A stretch of 64,000 bases of DNA from Arthrobacter sp. U41 (GTDB taxonomy: Bacteria > Actinomycetota > Actinomycetes > Actinomycetales > Micrococcaceae). The position numbers were made by a program, and so were the translations under genes. Shown in pieces: positions 1-9,504 of this stretch; positions within the stretch are counted from its first letter, which is position 1; each line of letters opens with the position of its first letter. Location of the stretch: assembly GCF_007679325.1 (NCBI RefSeq), contig NZ_VEGI01000002.1:186001-250000 (forward strand), given 5' to 3'. Below the pieces are notes generated by a model. The model was not told the origin of the DNA, made no database searches, and saw only the letters and a program-made list of their open reading frames with translations.

Positions 1-1326
1 GTAGACGTCTGGGATGCCGTCCATGTCCGCGTCGACCTTCTCCGCCTCCTGGACCTCCCGGTACTGCCGGTTCCGGGTCCGCAGCACCAGCGTGGCCAGG
101 AGGGCTGCCAGCACGGATGCCGCCAGGATGCCCACCTTGGCGTGGTCGTCGTGCAGGCTGCCGTGGCCAAAGCTCAGCTCGGCCACCAGGAGCGAGACGG
201 TAAAGCCGATGCCGGCCAGCAGGGACACTCCAAAGACGTCGATCCACTTGAAACTGGTGTCCAGCCGGGCCTTGGTGACCTTGGTGAGCAGCCAGGTGGT
301 ACCCATGATGCCGATCGGCTTGCCGAGGACCAGCGCCATGATGATGCCGACGGCCACCGGGTCGGTCAGCGCCGACACCAGTCCGTCCCATCCGCCCACG
401 GCCACACCCGCCGAGAAGAACGCGAAGATCGGGACGGCGACGCCGGCCGAGATCGGGCGGAACCGGTGCTCGAAGATCTCCGCCAGTCCCGGACCGGCCT
501 CCGGGCCGCCGCTGGCCTGGGACCGCAGGACCGGAACCGCGAAGCCGAGCAGTACACCGGCGACGGTGGCGTGGATCCCCGAGGCATGGACGAGGGCCCA
601 GGCAACCGCACCGATGGGCAGCAGGATCAGCCACGCGGCGGAGGCCTTCATCCCGAAGAAACGCCGGTACTTGTGCGCCAGGTAGGCGTAGAGGGCCAGC
701 GGAATCAGGGCCAGCAGCAGCGGTGTCAGCTGGAGGTCACTGGTGTAGAAGACGGCAATGATGGTGATAGCGATCAGGTCGTCCACCACGGCCAGGGTCA
801 GCAGGAAGATCCGCAGGGCGCTGGGCAGGTGGGAGCCGATGATGGCCAGCACGGCGACGGCGAAGGCGATGTCGGTCGCAGTGGGGATGGCCCAGCCGCG
901 CAGGGTCTCCGGGCTGGCGAGGTTGACCACAATGTAAATCAGCGCCGGGATAATGACACCGCCGGCGGCCGCTGCGACCGGCACGATCGATTTGTTGATC
1001 TGCCGCAGGTCCCCGGCGATGAACTCGCGCTTGAGTTCCAGGCCCACCAGGAAGAAGAAGATGGCGAGCAGCCCGTCGGCGGCCCACGCGCCGAGGCTCA
1101 GTTCCAGATGCCAGGGCTCGTAGCCGAATTTGAAGTCCCGCAGGGCGAAGTAGCTCTCGGAGACCGGGGAGTTCGCCCAGATGAGCGCGATCACGGCTGC
1201 CGCGACGAGCAAGGCGCCGCCGACTGTTTCCTTGCGGAGGATCTCTCCGATCCGGAGGGATTCGGCGTAGCTGCCTCGGCCGAAGATCGTCATGCGCGGC
1301 CGGTTGGGAGGGGGCGTGGGGCTCAT
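1..1326 (-). CDS. nhaA: Na+/H+ antiporter NhaA (3' end cut by window edge)
   Basis: Membrane antiporter exchanging Na+ for H+ for pH and sodium homeostasis. Reading the minus strand from the ATG at 1326 gives 442 codons with no stop before the edge. The protein has a short cytoplasmic N-terminus, repeated hydrophobic helices, the motif [13 protein letters not shown] and the double aspartate [10 protein letters not shown], which is the ion-binding Asp pair of NhaA. The visible tail is acidic ([13 protein letters not shown]), an extension beyond the usual ~390-residue core. The overlapping plus-strand frames in this region are antisense shadows. The family call is firm; the C-terminus is unknown. 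Confidence 0.93.
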   Translation of the reverse strand, partial: MSPTPPPNRPRMTIFGRGSYAESLRIGEILRKETVGGALLVAAAVIALIWANSPVSESYFALRDFKFGYEPWHLELSLGAWAADGLLAIFFFLVGLELKREFIAGDLRQINKSIVPVAAAAGGVIIPALIYIVVNLASPETLRGWAIPTATDIAFAVAVLAIIGSHLPSALRIFLLTLAVVDDLIAITIIAVFYTSDLQLTPLLLALIPLALYAYLAHKYRRFFGMKASAAWLILLPIGAVAWALVHASGIHATVAGVLLGFAVPVLRSQASGGPEAGPGLAEIFEHRFRPISAGVAVPIFAFFSAGVAVGGWDGLVSALTDPVAVGIIMALVLGKPIGIMGTTWLLTKVTKARLDTSFKWIDVFGVSLLAGIGFTVSLLVAELSFGHGSLHDDHAKVGILAASVLAALLATLVLRTRNRQYREVQEAEKVDADMDGIPDVY

Positions 1327-1404
1327 GCGGGGAGTCCTAAAAGTTGGGTCGACAGAACTATGCCGACCAGACTTCCCGGCGCACCTGTCATCCAGTCTAG
1401 TGGG

Positions 1405-2100
1405 TCAGGCCATGGTGCTGAACCGTTCGGCCTTGGCTTTGCGGCCCTGGACGATGATCTGGTCATCGTCGTACAGCACCGTCTGCGCCGTCGTGTGCCC
1501 CCACGTGCCGCCGGGCCGTTTGACGGCAACAATCGTGACGCCGAACTTGTCCCGGAGCCCCAGCACGCCCAGCGGCCGGTCCCGCGCGGCGGAGGGCGGG
1601 CTGGTGCGGATCATCACGAAATCGTCCTCGAATTCCACGTAGTCAAGGATCGAGCCGAGGACCAGGTGCGCGACGCGCTTGCCCATGTCGTGTTCCGGCC
1701 TGATGACGTGCTCAACACCGAGCTGGCCCAGGATCTCGGCGTGCGGTTCGCTGATGGCCTTCGCCCAGATCTGGGGACGCTGGAATTTCAGGATCCGGGA
1801 GGTGGTCAGGATGCTGGCCTCGATGTCCGAGCCGATGCCGACGACGGCACGGTCGAATTCGTGGACCGAGAGCTGGCGCAGCGCCTCTTCCTTGGTGGAG
1901 TCGGCCCTGACCACGTGGGTGAGGCGCCCGTTGTAGGACTGGACGATATCCTCGCTGGCGTCGATGCCGAGGACCTCGGTGCCCTGCGCCTCCAGCTCCA
2001 ACGCGAGCGAGCCGCCGAAGCGGCCCAGGCCGATGACCACCACCGAGGACGCCTTGTCAGTGGCGGCGGCGGAGTGGGACGAGAAGATGTTCCTAGCCAA
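1405..2100 (-). CDS. ktrA: KtrA/TrkA-type potassium channel regulatory subunit
   Basis: Cytosolic RCK subunit that gates the KtrB potassium translocator in response to nucleotides. The N-terminal Rossmann fold shows VVVIGLGRFGGSLA followed by an acidic strand end (GTEVLGID); a TrkA-C domain makes up the C-terminal ~80 residues. I chose the TTG start at 2100 (231 aa). It has GGAAAGG 7 nt upstream and overlaps the ktrB stop by 8 nt, as expected for translational coupling. An in-frame ATG at 2127 (240 aa) lacks a ribosome binding site. Forms an operon with ktrB. Confidence 0.9.
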   Translation of the reverse strand: MARNIFSSHSAAATDKASSVVVIGLGRFGGSLALELEAQGTEVLGIDASEDIVQSYNGRLTHVVRADSTKEEALRQLSVHEFDRAVVGIGSDIEASILTTSRILKFQRPQIWAKAISEPHAEILGQLGVEHVIRPEHDMGKRVAHLVLGSILDYVEFEDDFVMIRTSPPSAARDRPLGVLGLRDKFGVTIVAVKRPGGTWGHTTAQTVLYDDDQIIVQGRKAKAERFSTMA

Positions 2101-3484
2101 TGAGGGGCCTTTCCTTGGGGTATTCATAGAGCAGGGGCCGTTCGCGCAGGGCCAGGGCGGCGCCCAGCGTGACCGGGCCCAGCCTTCCGACGAACATCAG
2201 CAGGATCAGCACGAGCTGCCCTGCCGGGGGCATTCCGGCCGTGATGCCGGTGGACAGCCCCACGGTGGCGAATGCCGACACGACCTCGAACAGGATCCGC
2301 TCCTGCCCGAAGTCGGTGATCAGCATCAGGAACATCGTGGACCCGGTCACCAGGGCGATCGCCAGCAGCACCACGGTAATGGCCTGCCGGTGCACGGCGC
2401 GGGACAGCCGCTTGCCGAAGATGTTCACGGCCGTACCGCCCTGCAGTTCGGTGCTGAGAATAAAGAACAGCACCGCGAAGGTCGTGATTTTCAGGCCGCC
2501 GGCTGTACCGGCCGGGCCGCCGCCGATGAACATGAGGATGTCCATGCCCAGCCACGACACCGGATTCATCTGGGCAATATCGATGCTGTTGAAGCCGGCG
2601 GTGCGGGTAATGACGGACTGGAAAAAGCCGGCCAGCACGCGCTCGGCGGGGTGGAGGCCGCCCAGCGTCGCCGGGTTGGCCCACTCGACGGCGGTGAGGA
2701 ACACGGTGCCGCCCGCCAGGAGGACGGCCGAGCCGACGACCACGAGTTTGGTGTGCATGCTCCAGAGGATCGGACGCCGGTACTCCCGGCCCAGTTCGAA
2801 CAGGACCGGGAAGCCGAGTCCGCCGATGATCACCGCGGCGGCGATCGGCAGGCAGATCCAGGGATCGCCGACGAACCCCATGAGGTTGTCCGAGTACAGG
2901 GCAAAGCCGGCGTTGTTGAAGGACGAGATTGAGTGGAACACCCCGTGCCAGACCGCCTCGCCCAGCCCGTAGCCGTACCCGGCACTGAAACGGACCGCGA
3001 GCATCAGCGCCAGCACTGTTTCCACGACCACGCTGATGAGCAGAACGCCGAGCAGCACACGGCGGACGTCGCCGAAGCCGCTGCTTTTCGTCTCGGCGGC
3101 GGCGGATATCCGGGATTTCAGGCCCAGCCGGCGGGCGGTCAGGACCCCCAGCAGCGTGCCGAAGGACATCACGCCGAAGCCGCCGATCTGGATGAGCACC
3201 AGGATGACCACCTGGCCGAAGCCGCTCCAGAAGACGGGCGTGTCCACGGTGATCAGGCCCGTGACGCAGACGGCGGACGTGGCCGTGAACAGCGCTTCCA
3301 GCAGGCTGGCTCCGCCCCCGCCGGCCTTGGCCACCGGGAGCAGCAGCAGTCCGGTCCCGACGGCGATGGCCGCGGCGAAGCCCAGCACGATCACCTGGGC
3401 GGGGTGGCGCGGCGCGAACGCGCGGAAAAACCGGGTGAAGCCCGCAGCCAGGGCGCGCAGGACCGCGGGAACTTCGACTTGCAT
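2093..3484 (-). CDS. ktrB: KtrB/TrkH-type potassium translocating subunit
   Basis: Integral membrane potassium uptake subunit with four membrane-pore-membrane repeats. The four selectivity-filter segments are visible: AVCVTGLITVDT, SSFNNAGFAL, TRTAGFNSID and FATVGLSTG, each with the expected filter glycine. Length (463 aa from ATG 3484) fits the family. The ATG at 3484 is preferred over GTG 3493 because a TAGCGT -10 hexamer sits 7 nt upstream of it, suggesting a leaderless message. The downstream ktrA gene overlaps it. Confidence 0.92.
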   Translation of the reverse strand: MQVEVPAVLRALAAGFTRFFRAFAPRHPAQVIVLGFAAAIAVGTGLLLLPVAKAGGGGASLLEALFTATSAVCVTGLITVDTPVFWSGFGQVVILVLIQIGGFGVMSFGTLLGVLTARRLGLKSRISAAAETKSSGFGDVRRVLLGVLLISVVVETVLALMLAVRFSAGYGYGLGEAVWHGVFHSISSFNNAGFALYSDNLMGFVGDPWICLPIAAAVIIGGLGFPVLFELGREYRRPILWSMHTKLVVVGSAVLLAGGTVFLTAVEWANPATLGGLHPAERVLAGFFQSVITRTAGFNSIDIAQMNPVSWLGMDILMFIGGGPAGTAGGLKITTFAVLFFILSTELQGGTAVNIFGKRLSRAVHRQAITVVLLAIALVTGSTMFLMLITDFGQERILFEVVSAFATVGLSTGITAGMPPAGQLVLILLMFVGRLGPVTLGAALALRERPLLYEYPKERPLIG

Positions 3485-3491
3485 AGGCGCC

Positions 3492-3497
3492 ACGCTA
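3492..3497 (-). promoter_or_regulatory. -10 hexamer of leaderless ktrB
   Basis: TAGCGT on the minus strand, 7 nt before ATG 3484. No Shine-Dalgarno sequence precedes that ATG. Confidence 0.5.
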
Positions 3498-3533
3498 CCA
3501 CCGGCCGCGCGGCCGTGGCTGACAGAGTCAGCC
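3498..3533 (-). terminator. Hairpins after the lipoprotein hydrolase gene
   Basis: Two compact inverted repeats lie between ktrB and the hydrolase stop: GGCTGAC-AGA-GTCAGCC (3517-3533), which overlaps the stop codon, and a CGGCCG-CG-CGGCCG block (about 3502-3515). There is no T-run, so a terminator role is tentative. Confidence 0.3.
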
Positions 3534-4421
3534 GAGCAGGACTTGCACCAGTTCGCGGCACTTCCGGTATGCGGCGGCCTTCGGGTCGATCAGGGCGAAG
3601 TGGTCGCCCGGGACCTTCAGCAGCTGGACCGGGGCGCCGGCGGTCTTGGCTGCCGCCGCGTAGGAGTCGGACTGGCTCACGGGAACGCTGTCGTCGTCCG
3701 TGCCGTGAACGGCATACACGGGGATCTTCAGCGGCACTGCGCTCATCGGGTCCGCATACTTATGCCGTTTCGGGTATTTTTCCGAAGAGCCGCCCAGCAG
3801 GTTGCTGACCGCGCCGTTGCTGAGGTTCAGCCGTTCGGCTTCAGCGAGGTTCAGCAGTCCGGACTGGCTGACGACGCCGGTCAGGTGCACCGCGCCGTCG
3901 TTGTCCTTGCGGATCAGCTGGCGGTCCGCGTCGGGGGCGCCCAGCCGGGCGAGCCTGGTCCGTCCCGCAGCCCAGACCGCGAGGTGCCCGCCGGCGGAGT
4001 GTCCCAGCGCCACCACCCGGTCCAGGTCAAGGGCGTGTTCAGCGGCGATGTCGCCGAGTTTGTCGATGCCGGCGAGCACGTCGGAGAAGGTGTGCGGCCA
4101 GCCGCCGCCGTTGCCAGCGCGGCGGTACTCCAGGTTCCAGGCGGCCATGCCGTGCGCCGCGAGGTCCTTGGCCAAGGGTTCGCCGAGTTCCGCGCCGTAC
4201 TGGGAGCGCCAGTATCCGCCGTGGATGACCACCACCACACCCTTGGTGGCGGCTGACTCCGGCAGGAAGAGTTCCCCCCACTGGCTGGAGTCATCGCCGT
4301 AGCTGTACCTATGCCGCTTCACACTGTCCTCCTTGGGGCCCGGTGAACAGGCGGCGGAGCCTGCCCCCAGAATCACCGTCGCTGCGGCCGCGATAAATGC
4401 CCGACGCCGCACATCAGCCAT
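3528..4421 (-). CDS. Secreted lipoprotein alpha/beta hydrolase (esterase/peptidase-like)
   Basis: A 297-aa hydrolase with a lipoprotein signal peptide: basic start, hydrophobic helix, and lipobox ending GSAAC near residue 25, predicting lipid anchoring outside the membrane. The core carries the oxyanion-hole HGGYW motif, the nucleophile elbow GHSAGG and a terminal GDHFAL containing the likely catalytic His. This arrangement resembles arylformamidase- or prolyl-oligopeptidase-like esterases; the substrate is unknown. A TAGGCT -10 lies exactly 6 nt before the ATG. Transcribed divergently from the RelA/SpoT-domain gene. Confidence 0.8.
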   Translation of the reverse strand: MADVRRRAFIAAAATVILGAGSAACSPGPKEDSVKRHRYSYGDDSSQWGELFLPESAATKGVVVVIHGGYWRSQYGAELGEPLAKDLAAHGMAAWNLEYRRAGNGGGWPHTFSDVLAGIDKLGDIAAEHALDLDRVVALGHSAGGHLAVWAAGRTRLARLGAPDADRQLIRKDNDGAVHLTGVVSQSGLLNLAEAERLNLSNGAVSNLLGGSSEKYPKRHKYADPMSAVPLKIPVYAVHGTDDDSVPVSQSDSYAAAAKTAGAPVQLLKVPGDHFALIDPKAAAYRKCRELVQVLLG

Positions 4422-4427
4422 GTGCCG

Positions 4428-4433
4428 AGCCTA
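4428..4433 (-). promoter_or_regulatory. -10 hexamer of leaderless hydrolase gene
   Basis: TAGGCT, 6 nt before the ATG at 4421 on the minus strand. Confidence 0.5.
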
Positions 4434-4534
4434 CCCTGAGGGCCGCGCGGCACGGCGCAGGGCGGCTCGGGCCCGGGTTGGCTGGCCGCGGGCTCACGCG
4501 CGGGTGTCGGCCGGCCGCCGTCGTACCCCGGCCG

Positions 4535-4540
4535 TAAGCT
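4535..4540 (+). promoter_or_regulatory. -10 hexamer of leaderless RelA/SpoT-domain gene
   Basis: TAAGCT, 6 nt before the ATG at 4547; no ribosome binding site between them. Confidence 0.5.
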
Positions 4541-4546
4541 GGACGC

Positions 4547-5653
4547 ATGGCGAGTAACTGGGACCGGCTGGACGTGGGCTTGCGCGAATCCGTGCAGGAA
4601 AACGTGAAACTCTACGAGCGCGTGCGTCCTGCGCTGAAGCTGGTCACCCGCGAGGTCCTGCTGGAGCTACGGAGCATGCTCAAAGGCACGGAGGTGACGC
4701 CGCTATTCGTTACCGGCCGGACCAAGACGGTCGAATCGTTCCGCGAGAAGATCTCCCGGACGGAGGAGCCGTTGGAGCCGGGCGGTCCCCCGGTGCTGAA
4801 GTTCCCGGATCCGTTCCGGACCCTGAATGACATGGTGGGCGTCCGCGTGATCACCAAGCTGCCGGCGGAAAACGCGGTGGTGGCCAACCTGATCAAGCGC
4901 CAGCGCCAGCTCTTCGACTGCCGCGGTGACCGCGAGAAGGACATCGGCTCCATCGAGTCCGGGACCTACGGCTACTCCAGCCGGCACCTGATCCTGCGGA
5001 CCATCCAGAACGAGGCCGTCAAGGAGTACCAGCAGGCCTTCAACCCGGAGGTGCCGCCGAACGGCAGCTACTTCTTCGAATGCCAGATCCGCACCGTGTT
5101 CGCGCACGCCTGGAGCGAGATCGAGCACGACATCCGCTTCAAGGCCGAGGATCCGCGGGCCTGGACCCCACACTTTGACCGCCAGTTCACCGCCACCGCG
5201 GCCATGCTGGAAACCGTGGAGGGAGCCTTCGCCGACCTGCACGAACGCTACGAAGAGGTCCGCAGCTACTGGGACATGGAGGGCGAGGGAGCAGCGCAGC
5301 TCACCCCGAACCGGATCCGCGACGTCTGGCGCACGCTCCTGCCGCACGTGGACCGGAAGGTCGACGACGACTGGGGCTGGGCCGCCGAGCTGATGGCCGC
5401 GCACGGCCTCAACCAGACCATGCAGCTGGCTGCGCTGCTCAGCGCCAACCGGATCACCGAGGTCCGCAGGGCCCTGGACCACCGCTACTCCCCCGGCCCG
5501 GACCGTCTCCTCGATGACCTGCTGCTCTGGCAGTACGGCACCAAGCACATCGACCTCACCGCCGAACCGGCCGACGCCGTCCCGCACCCGCGGCGGGACA
5601 GCCTCCTGCGGCGTCTCAAGCAGATCGAACGCTACCGACTGACGCAGGGGTAG
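4547..5653 (+). CDS. RelA/SpoT-domain protein, small alarmone synthetase-like
   Basis: A 368-aa cytosolic protein with one nucleotidyltransferase domain of the RelA/SpoT synthetase type. Visible landmarks are the DMVGVRVIT strand-turn near residue 100, a GYSSRHL substrate-loop motif and the signature ECQIRTVFAHAWSEIEHD near residues 178-195. No N-terminal HD hydrolase domain or C-terminal TGS/ACT domains are present, so it is not a full Rel. About 150 extra C-terminal residues are unassigned. It may make (p)ppGpp or a related nucleotide; other members modify different targets, so activity is inferred. Confidence 0.85.
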   Translation: MASNWDRLDVGLRESVQENVKLYERVRPALKLVTREVLLELRSMLKGTEVTPLFVTGRTKTVESFREKISRTEEPLEPGGPPVLKFPDPFRTLNDMVGVRVITKLPAENAVVANLIKRQRQLFDCRGDREKDIGSIESGTYGYSSRHLILRTIQNEAVKEYQQAFNPEVPPNGSYFFECQIRTVFAHAWSEIEHDIRFKAEDPRAWTPHFDRQFTATAAMLETVEGAFADLHERYEEVRSYWDMEGEGAAQLTPNRIRDVWRTLLPHVDRKVDDDWGWAAELMAAHGLNQTMQLAALLSANRITEVRRALDHRYSPGPDRLLDDLLLWQYGTKHIDLTAEPADAVPHPRRDSLLRRLKQIERYRLTQG

Positions 5654-5681
5654 GCCGCCGGCCTGCGTCAGCCTGCCCTGC

Positions 5682-7586
5682 TCAGGCGAACCGCGCCAGG
5701 GGGTTCCGCAGCCGGCCGGCCATCTGCAGTCCGCCGGAGGGGTCGGCCAGGTCCAGCATCTGCTGGTTGTTGCGCAGCTGCAGCCGGTTGAGGCAGGACA
5801 ACGGGAAATCCGTGGCGAACAGCTCATGCCGGGCAAACTGCTCCGCGAGCTCGGGATGCTCGGCCTGGTACTCCCGGAGGACGGCCGCGGCGGTCCGCCA
5901 GAATTCATCACCGCTGAGCTTCCCGTCTTCCTCCAGCAACGCGCTGAGGAACCGGAAGATGCAGTCGAAGACGTCGGTGAAAATGGCCAGGACTTTCTCC
6001 TCGTCGGGGATCTCGGCCTTGATCCTGGCGACATCGTCGGGCAGCTCCAGCCGGTCACCCATCACCACGATCTCCTCAGCGATGTCCTTCATGACGGCGC
6101 TGACCGGGACGCCGTCCTCCAGAATCAGGATGACGTTTTCGCCGTGCGGCATAAACGCCAGCTCGTAGGCGTAGAGGCAGTGGACCAGCGGGACGAGATA
6201 CGCCTCGAAGTACCGGCGCAGCCACTCCGCGGGCGCCAGTCCGGACCGCTCGATCAGCGCGGACACCATCGGCTTGCCCGCGGCGTCGACGTGGAGCAGG
6301 GACGCCATGGTGGCCAGTTGCTGCCCGTCCTCCAGGAGCGGCACGGGGCTTTCCCGCCACAGCGCGGACAGCATCTTCCGGTACGGTGAGCCCTTCGCCG
6401 ACCCGGCCTCGTAGTAGCCGTTGTGATAACCGATGGCAGCCACTTCGCGGATGAGCGCCAGCCGGCGTTTCTGCAGTGCGGGGTCGCCGTGGATCAGGTC
6501 GCGGAGCCAGTCGTTGATGGCCGGGGTGGCTTTCATGTACTGCGGCGACAGCCCCCGCATAAAGCCCATGTTCAGCACGGACATGGCCGTCTTGACGTAG
6601 CACTTCTCCGGCGACACCGTGTTGAAGAACGTCCGGATGGACTGCTGGGCCTGGTAGCTGTCCGCGCCGATCCCCAGATGGACAATGCGCTGCTGCGCTA
6701 TTTCGGCCGCGAACGTCACGGTCAGCTTGTTGTCCCACTGCCACGGGTGCACCGGCATCAGGAAATAGTCCGCCGGGTCCAGGCCCCGGACTCCCAGCTC
6801 GGCGTCGAAGGACGCGACGGCGGACGCCCCCAGCTCGGCGTCGAGGTGGTTCCGGTAGCTGAGGCCCGCGGCGGATGTGAAGACGGCCTGGTTCCGGTGC
6901 ACCGCAATCCACTCGACCTGCACGGGGGCGCCGGCCTCCGGCGCGAAGGAGCGGTAGTCCACGATGCCAAAGCCCAGCCGACCGTTGTTGGCCACAAAGC
7001 AGGGATGCCCTTCGGTCATGCTCCGTTCGATGGCTTGGAAGTCAATGGCGGCGTCCGCCCCGCCGGTCACGCCGGCCGCCAGTTCGGCGGAGGAGGGCTG
7101 GCCCGTCCACTGCTTGTAGGCGTGGCTGGAGAGCGTGCTGCTGATTTCCTCGAGGTAGACCGGGAGCATCTCCTCACGGATCCCCAGGGTGTCCCGGAAC
7201 TCGGTTATGAAGCGCAGGGCATCGAGCTCCGCTGCCTCCCCCGGGGGACATGCCCATTCTTCGGCCTCTGGCGCGGACATATCGGGATATGCCCCGGCCT
7301 CGAGGCGGCGGATGGACATGTCCGCGATGGACCAGTGGTCAAGCTCCAGCTTCCGGGCCGAAAACCGGTACTCGACGGAGCCGTCGTCGCTGGTGACGCG
7401 GTAGCGGTCCAGCTCTGCGTTGAGGGGATCTGGTCCCAGACGTTCCGGCGTGAGGATCCGTTCGTGCGAGAACTCGGCGAGGGCCTTGCGGAGCACGTGC
7501 CGGTTGGCGGCGGCCCAGCGTTCGGGGGTCAGGTGGACGGTGGCGTTGCCGGCCGTGAGGACGGATTCAAGTGCGGCGGCGGTCAT
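5682..7586 (-). CDS. desD: NIS siderophore synthetase, IucA/IucC family (DesD-like)
   Basis: ATP-dependent, NRPS-independent synthetase that joins and cyclises N-hydroxy-N-acyl-cadaverine units into a desferrioxamine-type siderophore. At 634 aa it has the family length. Conserved blocks include GHPCFVANNGRLG, MPVHPWQWDNKL and the ferric-reductase-like C-terminal region with MPHGENVI. It is the last gene of four; its GTG/ATG region overlaps desC by 4 nt. The assignment to desferrioxamine rather than another hydroxamate rests on the neighbouring lysine decarboxylase-type gene. Confidence 0.9.
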   Translation of the reverse strand: MTAAALESVLTAGNATVHLTPERWAAANRHVLRKALAEFSHERILTPERLGPDPLNAELDRYRVTSDDGSVEYRFSARKLELDHWSIADMSIRRLEAGAYPDMSAPEAEEWACPPGEAAELDALRFITEFRDTLGIREEMLPVYLEEISSTLSSHAYKQWTGQPSSAELAAGVTGGADAAIDFQAIERSMTEGHPCFVANNGRLGFGIVDYRSFAPEAGAPVQVEWIAVHRNQAVFTSAAGLSYRNHLDAELGASAVASFDAELGVRGLDPADYFLMPVHPWQWDNKLTVTFAAEIAQQRIVHLGIGADSYQAQQSIRTFFNTVSPEKCYVKTAMSVLNMGFMRGLSPQYMKATPAINDWLRDLIHGDPALQKRRLALIREVAAIGYHNGYYEAGSAKGSPYRKMLSALWRESPVPLLEDGQQLATMASLLHVDAAGKPMVSALIERSGLAPAEWLRRYFEAYLVPLVHCLYAYELAFMPHGENVILILEDGVPVSAVMKDIAEEIVVMGDRLELPDDVARIKAEIPDEEKVLAIFTDVFDCIFRFLSALLEEDGKLSGDEFWRTAAAVLREYQAEHPELAEQFARHELFATDFPLSCLNRLQLRNNQQMLDLADPSGGLQMAGRLRNPLARFA

Positions 7587-8146
7587 AGCGGGGCTCCCTG
7601 GCGGATCGGGGATGAATGGAGGTCGGCGCGGGCAGTGTGGAAGGCCTCCCGGGTACAGAAGCTGAGCAGGGCAGTCTTGTCCGGCAGGACCACCTCCCCG
7701 GCAGGCTGGAAGCCCAGCCGCGCGTTGAGGACGTGGATTTTGTGGTTCCGGACGTCAGGCTCCACCACCACGCGCTCCACACCCGGGTCGGCGAACAGCC
7801 GGTCCAGCACCGCCTCCATCACCCGGGTGGTGAAGCCGGTGCGGACCTGCCCTTCCGGCGGGCCGACCAGCAAGTGCATCCCGATATCGCCGGGCTGCGT
7901 GGCGTACACACCGGCCAGCGGCGACAGCGGCGGGAGGTACTCCTCCATCAGGAAGGCGGGGACGCCGCCGTCGAGCCCCAGCAGCGCATGGTGGTGGCCG
8001 GTGGACTGGATCTTCGCGTACTCCTCCGCGAGGTCCTGCACGGTGGCGGACTGCATCCCCCAGAAGGACGCGTAAGGCCGGGCTACCCAGCTGTGGAGGA
8101 GGGGCGCGTCGGCGTCGGGATCGAAGCAGCGGAAGGTGAAACTCAT
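7583..8146 (-). CDS. desC: Siderophore N-acyltransferase (DesC/IucB-like GNAT)
   Basis: A 187-aa acetyltransferase of the siderophore type. It transfers acetyl or succinyl from CoA to N-hydroxycadaverine. Characteristic features are [15 protein letters not shown] near the N-terminus, [22 protein letters not shown] and a final beta-bulge [18 protein letters not shown]. It overlaps both neighbours by 4 nt, indicating translational coupling. GNAT family and pathway role are well supported by context; the acyl donor cannot be told from sequence. Confidence 0.88.
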   Translation of the reverse strand: MSFTFRCFDPDADAPLLHSWVARPYASFWGMQSATVQDLAEEYAKIQSTGHHHALLGLDGGVPAFLMEEYLPPLSPLAGVYATQPGDIGMHLLVGPPEGQVRTGFTTRVMEAVLDRLFADPGVERVVVEPDVRNHKIHVLNARLGFQPAGEVVLPDKTALLSFCTREAFHTARADLHSSPIRQGAPL

Positions 8147-9504
8147 GCGTTCGCACCTGCCGGCTCACGGTCGCCAGCACGGCGGTCGCCGCCCGGGAAC
8201 CCGGCGGGCTCCCGGGTTCCGAACTGCTGGAACGCGATGCTTTGTTCCACCGGGTAGACCTCGCGGCCGGTGATCTCGCGCAGGATGCAGGAGTTGCGGT
8301 AGGCGGCCATGCCCAGGTCCGGCGTAACGAAGCCGTGGGTGTGCAGTTCGGCGTTCTGGACGAAGATCTCGCCGGGTTCGACGCCGGTGCTGTAGTTGCG
8401 CTCGACGGCGAACCTGCCGCGGCTGTCCCGGGCGATGCGGTCCTGCACACCGGCGAGGAACTCCGGCTCGCGGTAGCCGTACCCGGTGGCGAGCACCACG
8501 GCGTCGGTGTCCAGCGAGTAGCCGGCGCCCTGCTCCTCGTGCCGCAGCTGCAGGGTGTGGGAGCCCGTTGCCGGGTCCCAGGAGGCGCCGGTGAGAGCCG
8601 AGTGCGTCAGCAGCCGGGTGTCCACGATGCCCTGGAGGCTCTTGGCATACAGGAGGTCGTAAATGGCGTCGATGAGCTCGGAATTGATGCCCTTGTAGAG
8701 GTTTTTCTGGCTCTTGACCAGGCGGTCGCGCTGTTCCTGCGGGAGCGCGTGGAAGTAGTCCACGTATTCGGGCGATGTCATTTCGAGGGTCAGTTTGGTG
8801 TACTCGAGAGGGAAGAACCGGCCGGAGCGGGTAACCCAGTTCAGCCGGTAGCCGTGGACGTCGATCTCCTGCAGCAGCTCATAGTAGATTTCGGCGGCGC
8901 TCTGGCCGCTGCCGACGATCGTGATGCTCCGCTGCTGCTGCAGTTCGCTCTTCCGCGGCAGGTACTCGGCGTTGTGGAGGACCAGTCCGCCGGCGTCCAT
9001 AATGCCGTCGCAGGCCGCCGGCACGTAGGGCGAGGTGCCGGTGCCCAGCACCAGCCGCCGGGCGTGCAGCACCTCCGGCCCGTCCGGGCCTTCCAGCGCA
9101 AACCGGTACACGCCGTCGTCGAAACTGATCTCCCGGACGTCCGTACCAAACCGGACGGAATCCAGCTGGCCGGCCACCCACTGGCAGTACTGGTTGTACT
9201 CGGCGCGCAGCGGATAGAAGTTCTCCCGGATGTAGAACCGGTAGAGCCGTCCGGTCTGCTTGAGGAAGTTCAGGAACGAGTACGGCGACGTCGGGTCCGC
9301 CAGGGTGACCAGGTCGGCCATAAACGGAACCTGCAGGTGCGCCGGCTCCAGCATCATGCCCGGGTGCCAGTCGAAGGAGTTCCGGCGTTCCAGGAAGACG
9401 CCGTCCAGCCCGTCGACGGGCTCGCTCAGCGCCGCGAGGCCCAGGTTGAACGGCCCGACGCCGATCGCGGCGAAGTCGTGGACGCGCTGGTTTCCCGCGT
9501 TCAT
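8143..9504 (-). CDS. desB: Lysine/cadaverine N-monooxygenase (DesB/IucD-like)
   Basis: FAD- and NADPH-dependent N-hydroxylating monooxygenase, 453 aa, making the hydroxylamine precursor of the hydroxamate. The FAD-binding motif is [12 protein letters not shown] near the start; the NADPH site is [14 protein letters not shown] near residue 195; the family [13 protein letters not shown] motif lies near residue 360. The D(x)2-type substrate motif and the FWHP-like DWHPGMM segment are present. Overlaps desA and desC by 4 nt each. Confidence 0.92.
   Translation of the reverse strand: MNAGNQRVHDFAAIGVGPFNLGLAALSEPVDGLDGVFLERRNSFDWHPGMMLEPAHLQVPFMADLVTLADPTSPYSFLNFLKQTGRLYRFYIRENFYPLRAEYNQYCQWVAGQLDSVRFGTDVREISFDDGVYRFALEGPDGPEVLHARRLVLGTGTSPYVPAACDGIMDAGGLVLHNAEYLPRKSELQQQRSITIVGSGQSAAEIYYELLQEIDVHGYRLNWVTRSGRFFPLEYTKLTLEMTSPEYVDYFHALPQEQRDRLVKSQKNLYKGINSELIDAIYDLLYAKSLQGIVDTRLLTHSALTGASWDPATGSHTLQLRHEEQGAGYSLDTDAVVLATGYGYREPEFLAGVQDRIARDSRGRFAVERNYSTGVEPGEIFVQNAELHTHGFVTPDLGMAAYRNSCILREITGREVYPVEQSIAFQQFGTREPAGFPGGDRRAGDREPAGANA

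Noticed and set aside
142..2103. 653-codon open frame on the plus strand
   Set aside because: Antisense to NhaA and KtrA; composition is charged and repetitive (H, Q, R, D, G), typical of GC-rich shadow frames.
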